Part shown: one piece after another, positions 23,166 to 30,572 of the stretch | How positions within the stretch are numbered: position 1 is the stretch's first letter | Layout of the letters: the number at the start of each line of letters is the position of its first letter | Assembly: GCA_002007315.1 (NCBI GenBank) | Contig: LNZQ01000051.1 | Span: 1-30,572, forward strand | Direction: 5' to 3' | From: Epulopiscium sp. Nele67-Bin004 | Lineage (GTDB): Bacteria; Bacillota_A; Clostridia; Lachnospirales; Cellulosilyticaceae | Length of the DNA: 30,572 nucleotides | Made by a program: the position numbers and the translations under genes | The notes under the pieces: generated by a model | Told to the model about the DNA's origin: nothing | Seen by the model: only the letters and a program-made list of their open reading frames with translations | Databases searched by the model: none

Positions 23166-24203
23166 CTACTTAGGACCAAAACATTGGACAATTTTTAGAG
23201 GAGTGGTACTGTTAAATTCAAGTTCTTTTATAATGCTTGGCACAAAAAGTTGGTCAGATGCTGATATTTTTTCTACTTTATCGCCAACTTTAAGCTCCCC
23301 CTCCCCTTCAAGTACGTAAAGTACTGAAAACTCGTCGTTTAAGTTTAACTTTAAGTTGCCATCAACTTCTATTTTTTGTGCACCAAAAAACGGTATATCA
23401 ATAATTCCTGTAATTTCTTCTGAAATATTAGTTGGTTTTATAAACCATTTATCATATGTTTCTTGTCGTGATTTTCCGTCATAATTAAAGCAATCAAACA
23501 TTTTATCAAAGCCCAACCCCTGATGACACATAGAATCCGCAATTGTTAGACCCGCTGGTGTAGTTTTTTCTACTCGTATTGTGTAATCAGTTGGTTCTTG
23601 TGTTTCAAGCAAAAAGCAGTTTTCGCCTATTGCGTGAGGAATTCCACCCTCAATTAACACTGTGTCGCCTTCTTTTACGTCAAACTTATGCAAACACTCA
23701 AGCATTCCTTCAATATTCTGAGTATCAAAAAGGTGTTTCCAATGTTCTCTTGTTACGCCTTCTTTAAACCCTAAGTAAATATACGGTTGTTTTCCCTCAT
23801 TCGGCTTGTTTAAAATATACCATGATTCAGTTTTTCCGTATTCCGAACTAAAAAGCTCCATAGCTTTTGTTTTATCAGGGTGAACTTGTATAGTTAATCG
23901 TTCTGATGAGTCAATTATTTTTACAAGTACACCCATATTTGACTTATCACCCAAACACTGTGTATGGTTTTGCTCAATAATATCTTTAAGTGATATATTT
24001 TCATTAGCTTCAAGTACGCTTAATCCCTCGTTTTGTATATGTTCCCTGCCAACATTCCTTGCAACAACAGTTGATGCAATCCATTCTTCTGGAAAATATA
24101 TATCGTCGTTTCTGTTTTGTAAATCGTTTAGTTTTGCTCCGCCTTGGTATGTTCGCCAAACTCTGTTTTTGGCAAGCTTTATCGGAAATTCAATGTTCAC
24201 CAT
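23166..24203 (-). CDS. manA: Mannose-6-phosphate isomerase, class I
   Basis: A 345-residue cupin-fold zinc enzyme interconverting mannose-6-phosphate and fructose-6-phosphate. Visible metal-site residues are Q106 and H108 in QVHPDK, E126 in KTESWYIL, and the distal H190 in IEGGIPHAIG. The protein has the length of the short Firmicute-type enzyme. The start has GGGGG seven bases before ATG, and a near-consensus promoter lies directly upstream. It may feed GDP-mannose or surface-polysaccharide synthesis (polysaccharide genes lie nearby) or allow mannose use. The window does not decide between these. Confidence 0.92.
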   Translation of the reverse strand: MVNIEFPIKLAKNRVWRTYQGGAKLNDLQNRNDDIYFPEEWIASTVVARNVGREHIQNEGLSVLEANENISLKDIIEQNHTQCLGDKSNMGVLVKIIDSSERLTIQVHPDKTKAMELFSSEYGKTESWYILNKPNEGKQPYIYLGFKEGVTREHWKHLFDTQNIEGMLECLHKFDVKEGDTVLIEGGIPHAIGENCFLLETQEPTDYTIRVEKTTPAGLTIADSMCHQGLGFDKMFDCFNYDGKSRQETYDKWFIKPTNISEEITGIIDIPFFGAQKIEVDGNLKLNLNDEFSVLYVLEGEGELKVGDKVEKISASDQLFVPSIIKELEFNSTTPLKIVQCFGPK

Positions 24204-24233
24204 TTGTCTACCCCCTAATTTATATATAATATT

Positions 24234-24262
24234 ATTATATGACTTTTACACTAAAATATCAA
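24234..24262 (-). promoter_or_regulatory. Near-consensus promoter of manA-MATE
   Basis: On the minus strand, TTGATA (24257-24262) and TATAAT (24234-24239) are 17 bases apart. The transcript start would be about 25 bases before the ATG. No operator was seen, so expression may be constitutive. Confidence 0.75.
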
Positions 24263-24290
24263 TATATATATTATTGGTAGCTACTAAACG

Positions 24291-25058
24291 TTATAATTTA
24301 AAGACATTGAACAAAGTTCCGTTGTTCACTTGTTCAACTACATTAAACTGTAATATATTAATTATGTCTCTAATATTCATACTAAGTTCTTCTTCCATTC
24401 CACGTATGCCATTATTTTTTTCTTCATCGCAACAATACACCAATTCTTCCATAACCAAATGATTTGTATAGCAATATGTAGCTAATTCTTCCCCAACATA
24501 TCGCAAATGCCACGGTTCATAAATTACGCCTGTTATGTGCTCTTTACCTTCAAGATACCGCACTATAAATCCGTATTTATGACAGTTATTGGCAACCCAA
24601 ATCCCCTCAGGTGTATCACCAAAACTTTGCGTAAGTAAATGTCCGCTAATCCCTACAACGTCCATAACCAAACCCGTTTGGTGTTCTGATGCCCCTGCAT
24701 AAGCAACACACATTTGATGGTCACCATGTTGTGATAGTGCGTTTCCATATAACACCTCTTGCCTGTTATAGCTACGGTAACCACTTACAGCCACAAGTGT
24801 TATTCCATCTTGCTTTGCCCCTTCAAACATTTCTTCAAGTGCTCTTGCGGCTGTTTCTTCCATATAGTTTTTTTCAAGGTCACCCGGTGTATAAAACATT
24901 ACATTCGGCATAACCAAATTATCTGGCACATAATCTGGTGATAACCTATTATCTTTGTTTACAACAATATGATAATTGTTACAAATATTGTTTGCATAAC
25001 TGCTAGTGGTTGTTAGGGTTAGAGTTAATAATATAATCGCTAAAAATTTTTTCCCCAT
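24291..25058 (-). CDS. VanY-type D-alanyl-D-alanine carboxypeptidase (M15B)
   Basis: A 255-residue exported zinc peptidase that removes the terminal D-Ala from peptidoglycan stem peptides. The signal peptide (LAIILLTLTLTTTSSYA) is followed by the M15B core. Features: VSGYRSYNRQEVLY, the metal ligands H126 and D133 in SEHQTGLVMDVVG, and catalytic E181 with ligand H184 in EPWHLRYVG. About 50 residues follow the core, ending in a helical tail. No vancomycin-resistance genes are near, so this is probably ordinary wall maturation. The start follows AGGTG, with an extended -10 promoter upstream. Confidence 0.9.
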   Translation of the reverse strand: MGKKFLAIILLTLTLTTTSSYANNICNNYHIVVNKDNRLSPDYVPDNLVMPNVMFYTPGDLEKNYMEETAARALEEMFEGAKQDGITLVAVSGYRSYNRQEVLYGNALSQHGDHQMCVAYAGASEHQTGLVMDVVGISGHLLTQSFGDTPEGIWVANNCHKYGFIVRYLEGKEHITGVIYEPWHLRYVGEELATYCYTNHLVMEELVYCCDEEKNNGIRGMEEELSMNIRDIINILQFNVVEQVNNGTLFNVFKL

Positions 25059-25091
25059 AAATTGTACACCTTTCTTTTATATTCCATTAAT

Positions 25092-25100
25092 ATTATATCA
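25092..25100 (-). promoter_or_regulatory. Extended -10 promoter of the carboxypeptidase gene
   Basis: TGATATAAT on the minus strand is a perfect extended -10. No good -35 is present, because its place is taken by the upstream terminator stem. Confidence 0.5.
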
Positions 25101-25110
25101 CAATTTGCCT

Positions 25111-25144
25111 AAAAATAACCACCTATATTATGAAATAGGTGGTT
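25111..25144 (-). terminator. Terminator of the O-antigen-ligase-like gene
   Basis: AACCACCTAT (25117-25126) pairs perfectly with ATAGGTGGTT (25135-25144) around eight bases. On the minus strand ATTTTT follows. It is 12 bases after the stop codon. Confidence 0.85.
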
Positions 25145-25156
25145 AAAATTTTTGTG

Positions 25157-27040
25157 CTATTCTTTATTAATTTTTACAACTTTTGGCAATTGTGTAGCTG
25201 GTCTATTGCTTTTTTCAACACGATAGTTGAATGCAATTCCCATACCAAACACAACCCAATATATAGGACTAACAGAAACAACACTATCATTAAATAGCCC
25301 TGCCCCTAAAAATCCTGTGACTGCAAGCAAACATGCAATTCCTATAATAGTTTCTTTGTCATACGAGTCTTTGCCCATATACAATCTCAAACTATTGATT
25401 ACATACGCCCCATTTGCAACGCAAAATCCAATAAGTGCGATTATACCTTGATTTGATGCAATTTGTAATAATAAGTTATGAGGTTTATCTACTATAATGT
25501 TTGCTGTGCCATACGTATACATTTTTGCAAGTCTATCTTCTTGAGGGAATTCAAGCACATAAGTGTCAGGTCCTGTTCCAAAAAGTAAATTTTCACCTAT
25601 CATAGGGAACGTTCTAGACCAAATATAACCCCTTGCCGAACCAAGCTTCTCTTTTCCATTAAACCAACTTACATAAGGAGCCTCATACACATATGTTGGT
25701 TGGCTACTTGCAGTATTTAAAAATGATAAACCACTTGGGTCACCAATTGTTACTACAAATATTAACCCATATTGAACGTGCCCAACTGTCATAAAATAAT
25801 TTTGTGACACTTCAAATACCATATTGTTGAACCTGCTATCTTCTATAGTATATTCATCACCACTACGACGATACGCAACTTCATTGCCATCTTTATCAGT
25901 TATCACTAGCTCGCTAGGCACAGTAGTATCAATTATCAACATATCATCTATAGTTTCAATATACACATTTTTATCAACAAGATCAATTCCCCTAAACGGA
26001 AGTTCATCTTTGTAATCAAAGTCAGAGTTTGACGGTAAAAACAATGCAAACATATCTTCCATCAAACTAGGTAGACGACTTAATAGTGCCCCATCTGTCA
26101 TAGCATTTGCTCCAAGTATTGCCCCAAGACCAACAACTATAACAGGCACAACAATTTTCCACTTATCAATAATTTGTTTCCAAAATATTAGAAGTAAAAT
26201 TATAGCCGCAGCAACAACACCAATAATACCTGAACGAGCGGTACTACCAATTAGTATACCGATAGAAATAATAGTAATTGCACCATAACCTATTTTTGCT
26301 TTGATATCTTTTAGACCTACTGCTAAAATTGCAAAAAATGGTACAGCCATAGCCGCAAATGTACCCACGTAGTTGTAGTGATACATTGTTCCATATATAT
26401 TCCCTTCAGAATATAACGGTGTAATTTGGTCACGTACCTCGGCATATTGTGATGGCACAATTAACATTTTCCCCCAATCAGTATTTAACAATAAATCATC
26501 ACCTGTGTATTGGTAATACCCAAGTATTCCGATAATTATTACTACAAATGCAAGCGGAAAAGCCACTAGACGGTATTCATCTTGGCGTTTTATAACATGT
26601 AGCGTATATAAAAACATTGCCATATATGCAGTTATAACAACAAATCCCTCTGCACGGTCAAACATACCCCACCAAGCAACATCAGAATGTTCTGAAAGCA
26701 TTGTTGATATTGCAGTAGCAATCCAATATGCACCTATCCCATACACTGAGATTTTTACCCACTTTTCATTTTTTATCTCTTTTTTGTCAAACGTTAGTAT
26801 AGTCATAATTCCCATTACAACAGCTACCCCGATAATATAAATTGACTTGTATTGAGAGAAGAAGTCAGAAACAGTTTGTTGCCCAAACAGTTCAAAAACT
26901 TCTTCGCCAACTTCAACAAATTCAAGTCTCGTAATTAACGGAATAAGCCCTACAGTAATGATAATTGGCAAAAACAATAGCCACCTAAAGTCCATATCAT
27001 AATTGCCACTACGCTCATTAACTTTATTTTCTTCAGACAT
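25157..27040 (-). CDS. O-antigen ligase/polymerase-like membrane protein (Wzy_C/WaaL type)
   Basis: A 627-residue polytopic membrane protein, with about ten or more membrane segments in the first half and after residue 540. Between them is a large extracellular part of around 200 residues. The family hallmark is the loop GTGPDTYVLEF followed by DKPHNLLLQIASNQG, whose His is conserved in O-antigen ligases. Such proteins join or polymerise lipid-linked glycans outside the membrane. In Gram-positives they make capsule, exopolysaccharide or glycosylated surface layers. An in-frame ATG ten codons upstream (27070) is less likely, because AAGGA lies well placed for the ATG at 27040. The polyprenyl glycosylphosphotransferase at 28942 may supply its lipid-linked substrate. 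Confidence 0.85.
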   Translation of the reverse strand: MSEENKVNERSGNYDMDFRWLLFLPIIITVGLIPLITRLEFVEVGEEVFELFGQQTVSDFFSQYKSIYIIGVAVVMGIMTILTFDKKEIKNEKWVKISVYGIGAYWIATAISTMLSEHSDVAWWGMFDRAEGFVVITAYMAMFLYTLHVIKRQDEYRLVAFPLAFVVIIIGILGYYQYTGDDLLLNTDWGKMLIVPSQYAEVRDQITPLYSEGNIYGTMYHYNYVGTFAAMAVPFFAILAVGLKDIKAKIGYGAITIISIGILIGSTARSGIIGVVAAAIILLLIFWKQIIDKWKIVVPVIVVGLGAILGANAMTDGALLSRLPSLMEDMFALFLPSNSDFDYKDELPFRGIDLVDKNVYIETIDDMLIIDTTVPSELVITDKDGNEVAYRRSGDEYTIEDSRFNNMVFEVSQNYFMTVGHVQYGLIFVVTIGDPSGLSFLNTASSQPTYVYEAPYVSWFNGKEKLGSARGYIWSRTFPMIGENLLFGTGPDTYVLEFPQEDRLAKMYTYGTANIIVDKPHNLLLQIASNQGIIALIGFCVANGAYVINSLRLYMGKDSYDKETIIGIACLLAVTGFLGAGLFNDSVVSVSPIYWVVFGMGIAFNYRVEKSNRPATQLPKVVKINKE

Positions 27041-27124
27041 TTTCTCTTCCTTTCTGTTGGCATAAGCCATTATTTAACTCATATTATATATAACGAATTT
27101 GAACTTTGTATTAATTTTACAAAA

Positions 27125-28825
27125 TTACTCTACTGTACAAAACAAAAAATTATCTTCTAAGTCATTTTTTATTTTGGATTTTCCAGTTTCTTTTATTGTC
27201 GCAAAATATGTTGGCGTATCTATTATGTGACATTTCACGCTAGGCATTTCAACAATTCCGTTTAGTATTGTTTCGTCCTCACATTCTATAACAGTAATTG
27301 TGCGAATTTTTACTTTAGATTTATCTTTTTTCCAGCCATCTAACGTTTGGTGTAATGATTTTGGTAATGGCTTGGTGCAGTGGGTAGTTAAATATTCAAG
27401 TAAAATTTCGATAGATATGCCCTGACTTTGTGCGACAGCAACTGTTTGAGAATTTACATCGTAATATATTATATTATTTTCTTTTTTCTTAGAGCATATT
27501 CTATCAAAATATATTTCATGCAAAACACGTTGTTTGCTAGGACGTAATATAATTTGAAGTTTATCATTTATTTCTAGGTGATTTTCGGGTTCAGCAGGCG
27601 GTGTCGGTTTATAGTTTGAGTTTTTTCCTATAGTGTACGCACCTATAGGGGTAAGTTTTATATACTTTGGTACAAGTTGATATAACTTGCCATAAATTGG
27701 TGAGTCCTCTAATATAATTTCTTCTAACGCAATGTCAAGTATACCAATGTTAGCTAGATATTTTGTGCACATAACATCAATTATACGACGCTCAAATTTG
27801 TCCCAGTTTGGAACAAATTTTGTATCATACCAAGAACAGTCGTTATCAATGCTAATTTTTCCAACAGCCGACATAACAAAGTTTCGATACTGTTTAAATA
27901 TCTTGTTGTTAAAATCTGATACAGAAATCCACTCATCAACTGGCAAAGTTTTTATAGCTTTTAATATAGATTTTCTAGCGCTACTAAGGTTTTGAGTTTC
28001 AGTAATAAATTTATTCTCATCAATATCAGAAACTTCGTTTATAGTTGTGCTGTCAATATAAGCCAAGAGCAAGTATTTAATTTGTTTTTCTGGGGTGCAA
28101 GATAAAAATTTTGTTGCAGTTTTTGTTGTAGTTTGAAAGTTATCGTTAATTGTCACAAGCTTTGCCGTATGCAAAATATTCCACAACCCATGTAGTTTAG
28201 TTGGATTTCCTGATATTTCAAAAGTGTGTAAATTTACGTTTGTAGTTTCATACTCTTTATTGTTCAGTATAGAATTAACTTTTAAAATAGAATCTTTTAC
28301 CCAAAAATTTTGGCTTGTTTTAAGCTTTTCTTTTTCAATAAGTTTTATCGTATTTGTTATATCTTGAACACTATTTTCTACACGTGTGCAAAGCGAATCT
28401 AAGTGTTTATCTGTTAGCATTTGAGCCGTAACTTGGTGATTTGTCCCTCTAACATTTTTTGAAATAAACTCCTCCACATAAGAAACTATATTTCCAGCTG
28501 GAATAAATAATGCCACTTTACTAGATTTGTGTAGATAGTGACCTTTAGCTTGCTTTATCTTGTATTTTTTAGCAAGATAATCTAAATCAACGTTATACAT
28601 ATAGCCAGAGTTTTTTATATATGTATATATAAACTCCTGCTCAAATTTATTCAGTTGTTGCCAAACCTCTCTAATCTTATCTTGGGAAGTGTAAAACTCC
28701 TCTAGTACTGGTATAATCTCATCTTTATCTTTGCTTTTTACGCCGAGGTGGTGTGCTAGGTCGACTAAACCAACATCAAAAATGCCGTTGCCTGAATCAA
28801 ATAATTTTATGTCAAAAAAACTCAC
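27125..28825 (-). CDS. Winged-helix/XPB-type helicase accessory-domain protein, no helicase motor
   Basis: 566 residues, cytoplasmic. The C-terminal part, about 395-545, resembles the Helicase_C_3 / XPB-Ssl2 N-terminal domain. It has LEINDKLQIILRPSKQRVLHEI, YDVNSQTVAVAQSQGISIEILLEYL, PLPKSLHQTLDGW and a final ITVIECEDE segment (these run in order with gaps). The stretch before it ends LTPIGAYTIG, typical of a winged helix. No Walker A, DEAH or other motor motif is present, so it is probably a DNA-binding or partner protein rather than a helicase. The first ATG (28867) lacks a ribosome site. GGAGG is correctly placed before the GTG at 28825 (VSFFDIKLF), so GTG is chosen. Role unknown. Confidence 0.75.
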   Translation of the reverse strand: MSFFDIKLFDSGNGIFDVGLVDLAHHLGVKSKDKDEIIPVLEEFYTSQDKIREVWQQLNKFEQEFIYTYIKNSGYMYNVDLDYLAKKYKIKQAKGHYLHKSSKVALFIPAGNIVSYVEEFISKNVRGTNHQVTAQMLTDKHLDSLCTRVENSVQDITNTIKLIEKEKLKTSQNFWVKDSILKVNSILNNKEYETTNVNLHTFEISGNPTKLHGLWNILHTAKLVTINDNFQTTTKTATKFLSCTPEKQIKYLLLAYIDSTTINEVSDIDENKFITETQNLSSARKSILKAIKTLPVDEWISVSDFNNKIFKQYRNFVMSAVGKISIDNDCSWYDTKFVPNWDKFERRIIDVMCTKYLANIGILDIALEEIILEDSPIYGKLYQLVPKYIKLTPIGAYTIGKNSNYKPTPPAEPENHLEINDKLQIILRPSKQRVLHEIYFDRICSKKKENNIIYYDVNSQTVAVAQSQGISIEILLEYLTTHCTKPLPKSLHQTLDGWKKDKSKVKIRTITVIECEDETILNGIVEMPSVKCHIIDTPTYFATIKETGKSKIKNDLEDNFLFCTVE

Positions 28826-28846
28826 TCGAACATCCTCCTTTTTATA

Positions 28847-28863
28847 TAATACTAATAGTATTA
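28847..28863. promoter_or_regulatory. Perfect palindrome in the divergent promoter region
   Basis: TAATACTAATAGTATTA is an 8-bp palindrome with one central base. It lies 22 bases upstream of the GTG start of the helicase-domain gene, in the 116-bp gap between divergent genes. It could be an operator acting on either one, or chance in AT-rich DNA. Confidence 0.35.
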
Positions 28864-28941
28864 ACAAGTTTTTTAGTTTTCTAACATTTTCCGATGATTT
28901 TTCTATAAAGTTGGTTTATAATAATTATAAAGGAGGCTATC

Positions 28942-30393
28942 ATGATTCGTGAAAATCAATCATACCTCAATAGAATACGTGTTCTATTGGACTTAATAAT
29001 AATTTGGTTATCGTTTGCGATAGCATTTTTGATACGATTTTACATTATGGAAAACGGGCTTATCACTTTGTCGGTTAGACAAACATTGTTACCAATAGTA
29101 TTTATTGTACCAGTTTTTACGATTTTGTACCATAGCTTTAATTTATATGGTGGAACAAGAGTCAAATCGGTACATAAAGAGATATTGGCTATAATAAAGG
29201 CAAACTTAATTGCCTTTTTGATATTGTTTATGGGATTATATATATTTAATCAGCCAAATTATTCTAGAGTGCTAATTATAATGTTTTTTGCTATTAATTT
29301 GATACTAACAATTTTGTCAAGGATAGTAATTAACGCAATACTAAGTAAATATCGTGGTGAGGGGCACAACTTGCGTCACTGTTTAGTGATAGGGGCAACT
29401 CCAACAGCGGTGGAGTTTATCAACAAAACAAAGCAAAACCCACATTGGGGCTACAACATAATCGGGGTAGTTGATGCAACTTATTTTGATAAACGTACAA
29501 TACATTCTGCAATAATGGGTAAACTTGATTTGTCATCTAAGTATCCACAAGCATTTTGCGGGTATCCAGTTGTTGGGCATGTGTCAGAACTTGGGGAAGT
29601 TCTTGGCATGCATGATATTGATATGATATTTATAGCACTTGAGGGAGAAAGCCAACTATATTTTAAAAAGATATTGCCGATATGCGAGAAGTCGGGAATA
29701 AAAACTAACATTATACCATACTACCACAAGTATGTGCCAGCACGCCCATTTATGGACGATTTGGACGGCTTGCCTGTTATTGATGTTAGACACGTGCCAC
29801 TTGACAATATATTTAAGCAGTTTGTGAAACGAATGTTTGATATACTAATGTCGCTAATAATAATAATTTTGGTGTCACCAGTATTGTTATTTTCAGCTTT
29901 TATGGTTAAAGTTACATCAAAAGGACCAATATTATACAAACAAGAGCGAGTTGGACTAAACCAAAAAACATTTTATATGTATAAGTTTCGTTCAATGCGT
30001 GTGCAAACTGAGTCTGAGGAAAAAGTTAAGTGGACAACAAAAGATGACCCACGAAAAACTAAGTGGGGAACGTTTATGCGAAAAACTAGTATTGATGAGT
30101 TGCCTCAGTTTTTTAATGTGCTTATGGGCGATATGACGATTGTTGGACCACGCCCAGAACGTCCGTATTTTGTGGAAAAATTTAAAGAAGAAATACCACG
30201 ATATATGATTAAGCATCAAGTTCGCCCAGGGATAACAGGTTGGGCACAAGTTAACGGACTTCGTGGGGACACGTCGATTGAAGAAAGAATACAATATGAT
30301 TTGTATTATATTGAGAATTGGGAGTTTTTATTTGATGTAAAAATAATATTTTTGACAGTGTGGAAAGGTTTTGTAAATAAAAATGCTTATTAG
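28942..30393 (+). CDS. Polyprenyl glycosylphosphotransferase (undecaprenyl-phosphate glucose phosphotransferase type)
   Basis: A 483-residue membrane enzyme that moves a sugar-1-phosphate from a UDP-sugar to undecaprenyl phosphate, the first step of exopolysaccharide or capsule synthesis. Four N-terminal membrane segments (about 15-125), a Rossmann-like CoA_binding_3 region (about 145-270), one more membrane segment (about 295-315) and the catalytic bacterial sugar-transferase domain (about 290-483). The latter has KQERVGLNQKTFYMYKFRSM, SIDELPQFFNVLMGDMTIVGPRPE and PGITGWAQVNGLRGDTS. The plan and length fit WcaJ/CpsE-type glucose transferases, but the sugar is not certain. The start has AAAGGAGG five bases before ATG. 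It is the only clear plus-strand gene here. Confidence 0.92.
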   Translation: MIRENQSYLNRIRVLLDLIIIWLSFAIAFLIRFYIMENGLITLSVRQTLLPIVFIVPVFTILYHSFNLYGGTRVKSVHKEILAIIKANLIAFLILFMGLYIFNQPNYSRVLIIMFFAINLILTILSRIVINAILSKYRGEGHNLRHCLVIGATPTAVEFINKTKQNPHWGYNIIGVVDATYFDKRTIHSAIMGKLDLSSKYPQAFCGYPVVGHVSELGEVLGMHDIDMIFIALEGESQLYFKKILPICEKSGIKTNIIPYYHKYVPARPFMDDLDGLPVIDVRHVPLDNIFKQFVKRMFDILMSLIIIILVSPVLLFSAFMVKVTSKGPILYKQERVGLNQKTFYMYKFRSMRVQTESEEKVKWTTKDDPRKTKWGTFMRKTSIDELPQFFNVLMGDMTIVGPRPERPYFVEKFKEEIPRYMIKHQVRPGITGWAQVNGLRGDTSIEERIQYDLYYIENWEFLFDVKIIFLTVWKGFVNKNAY

Positions 30394-30416
30394 GGGTGGT
30401 TGCTAGTCACCCCTAA
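30390..30416. terminator. Bidirectional terminator between convergent genes
   Basis: TTAGGGGTG (30390-30398) pairs perfectly with CACCCCTAA (30408-30416) around nine bases. The stop codons of both convergent genes lie inside the stem. On the plus strand TATTTGTTT follows; on the minus strand no long T-run is seen. Confidence 0.7.
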
Positions 30417-30572
30417 TATTTGTTTATATAGCTATTAATCAAGTTTTTAATGTCCGTTGGTTCAACTTTAATGCTAATGATATTTTCAATGTTCGCAATC
30501 ATTTCAGTTAGTATGTCGTTAGGACTAACTCCAGTTTCAACTTTAAGCTCTATTTGATTGTGCGACTGCGAA
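30413..30572 (-). CDS. 3' end of a gene running off the right edge
   Basis: An open minus-strand frame from the window edge to a TAG at 30413-30415 encodes 52 residues, containing VETGVSPNDILTEMIANIEN and ending INSYINKY. It reads like the C-terminal alpha/beta segment of a soluble enzyme. The sequence is too short to name, though the C-terminal domain of an AMP-forming ligase of the PaaK/CapK kind is one possibility. It converges on the glycosylphosphotransferase gene and shares its terminator. Confidence 0.55.
   Translation of the reverse strand, partial: SQSHNQIELKVETGVSPNDILTEMIANIENIISIKVEPTDIKNLINSYINKY

Noticed and set aside
24291..25058. Part of a vancomycin-resistance cluster
   Set aside because: Only the VanY-type peptidase is present. 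No VanH, ligase, VanX or two-component genes flank it.
28917..28922. TATAAT as the promoter of the glycosylphosphotransferase gene
   Set aside because: It is only 19 bases from the ATG, leaving almost no room for a leader with the ribosome site, and no good -35 is present.

Overview
The window looks like chromosome of a low-GC, Gram-positive anaerobe of the Clostridia, probably Lachnospirales. The evidence is very AT-rich intergenic DNA, YARHG and copper-amine-oxidase-type 'stalk' domains, lipoprotein solute-binding proteins with Ser-rich linkers, and purine-rich Shine-Dalgarno sites. The uronate gene set resembles that of algal-polysaccharide degraders. A gut symbiont of a seaweed-eating animal would fit, but that is inference. 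I see no rRNA, tRNA, transposase or CRISPR array.

Region 1 (1-632) is almost gene-free. It holds two parallel repeat units 133 bp apart. Each unit has tandem 9-mers, a 59-bp spacer, then inverted 9-mers. Two hairpins and a 14-bp direct repeat are also present.

Region 2 (633-8847, all minus strand) is a cluster of exported proteins: two short stalk proteins, a three-YARHG lipoprotein, a lipoprotein N-acetylmuramoyl-L-alanine amidase, and a family of mosaic proteins. The mosaics combine a lipoprotein or Sec signal, a Ca-loop domain, a C-terminal domain and a stalk domain in different ways. One member is a frameshifted fusion pseudogene whose junction lies in 8-bp microhomology. The two stalk genes at 633 and 8026 share a 66-bp promoter-upstream box and CATG-type palindromes in their leaders.

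Region 3 (9251-10076) is a stand-alone Sel1-repeat gene with its own promoter and terminator.

Region 4 (10113-21612, minus strand) is a uronate-oligosaccharide (probably alginate) utilisation locus. In transcription order it has two paralogous AlgQ/LplA-like binding lipoproteins, a DEH-reductase-like SDR, two ABC permeases, two cytoplasmic heparinase II/III-type lyases, KdgF and an unknown small membrane protein, then a strong terminator. The inferred path is: oligosaccharides captured at the surface, imported by the permeases with an ATPase encoded elsewhere, cut to unsaturated monouronates, opened to DEH by KdgF and reduced to 2-keto-3-deoxygluconate by the SDR. KDG kinase, KDPG aldolase, the ABC ATPase and a regulator are not in the window.

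Region 5 (21711-30572) carries a MATE transporter and mannose-6-phosphate isomerase (one operon with a near-consensus promoter), a VanY-type D,D-carboxypeptidase, an O-antigen-ligase-like membrane protein and a protein resembling the accessory domain of XPB-type helicases. A divergent plus-strand polyprenyl glycosylphosphotransferase starts surface polysaccharide synthesis. The last 160 bases are the 3' end of a convergent minus-strand gene.
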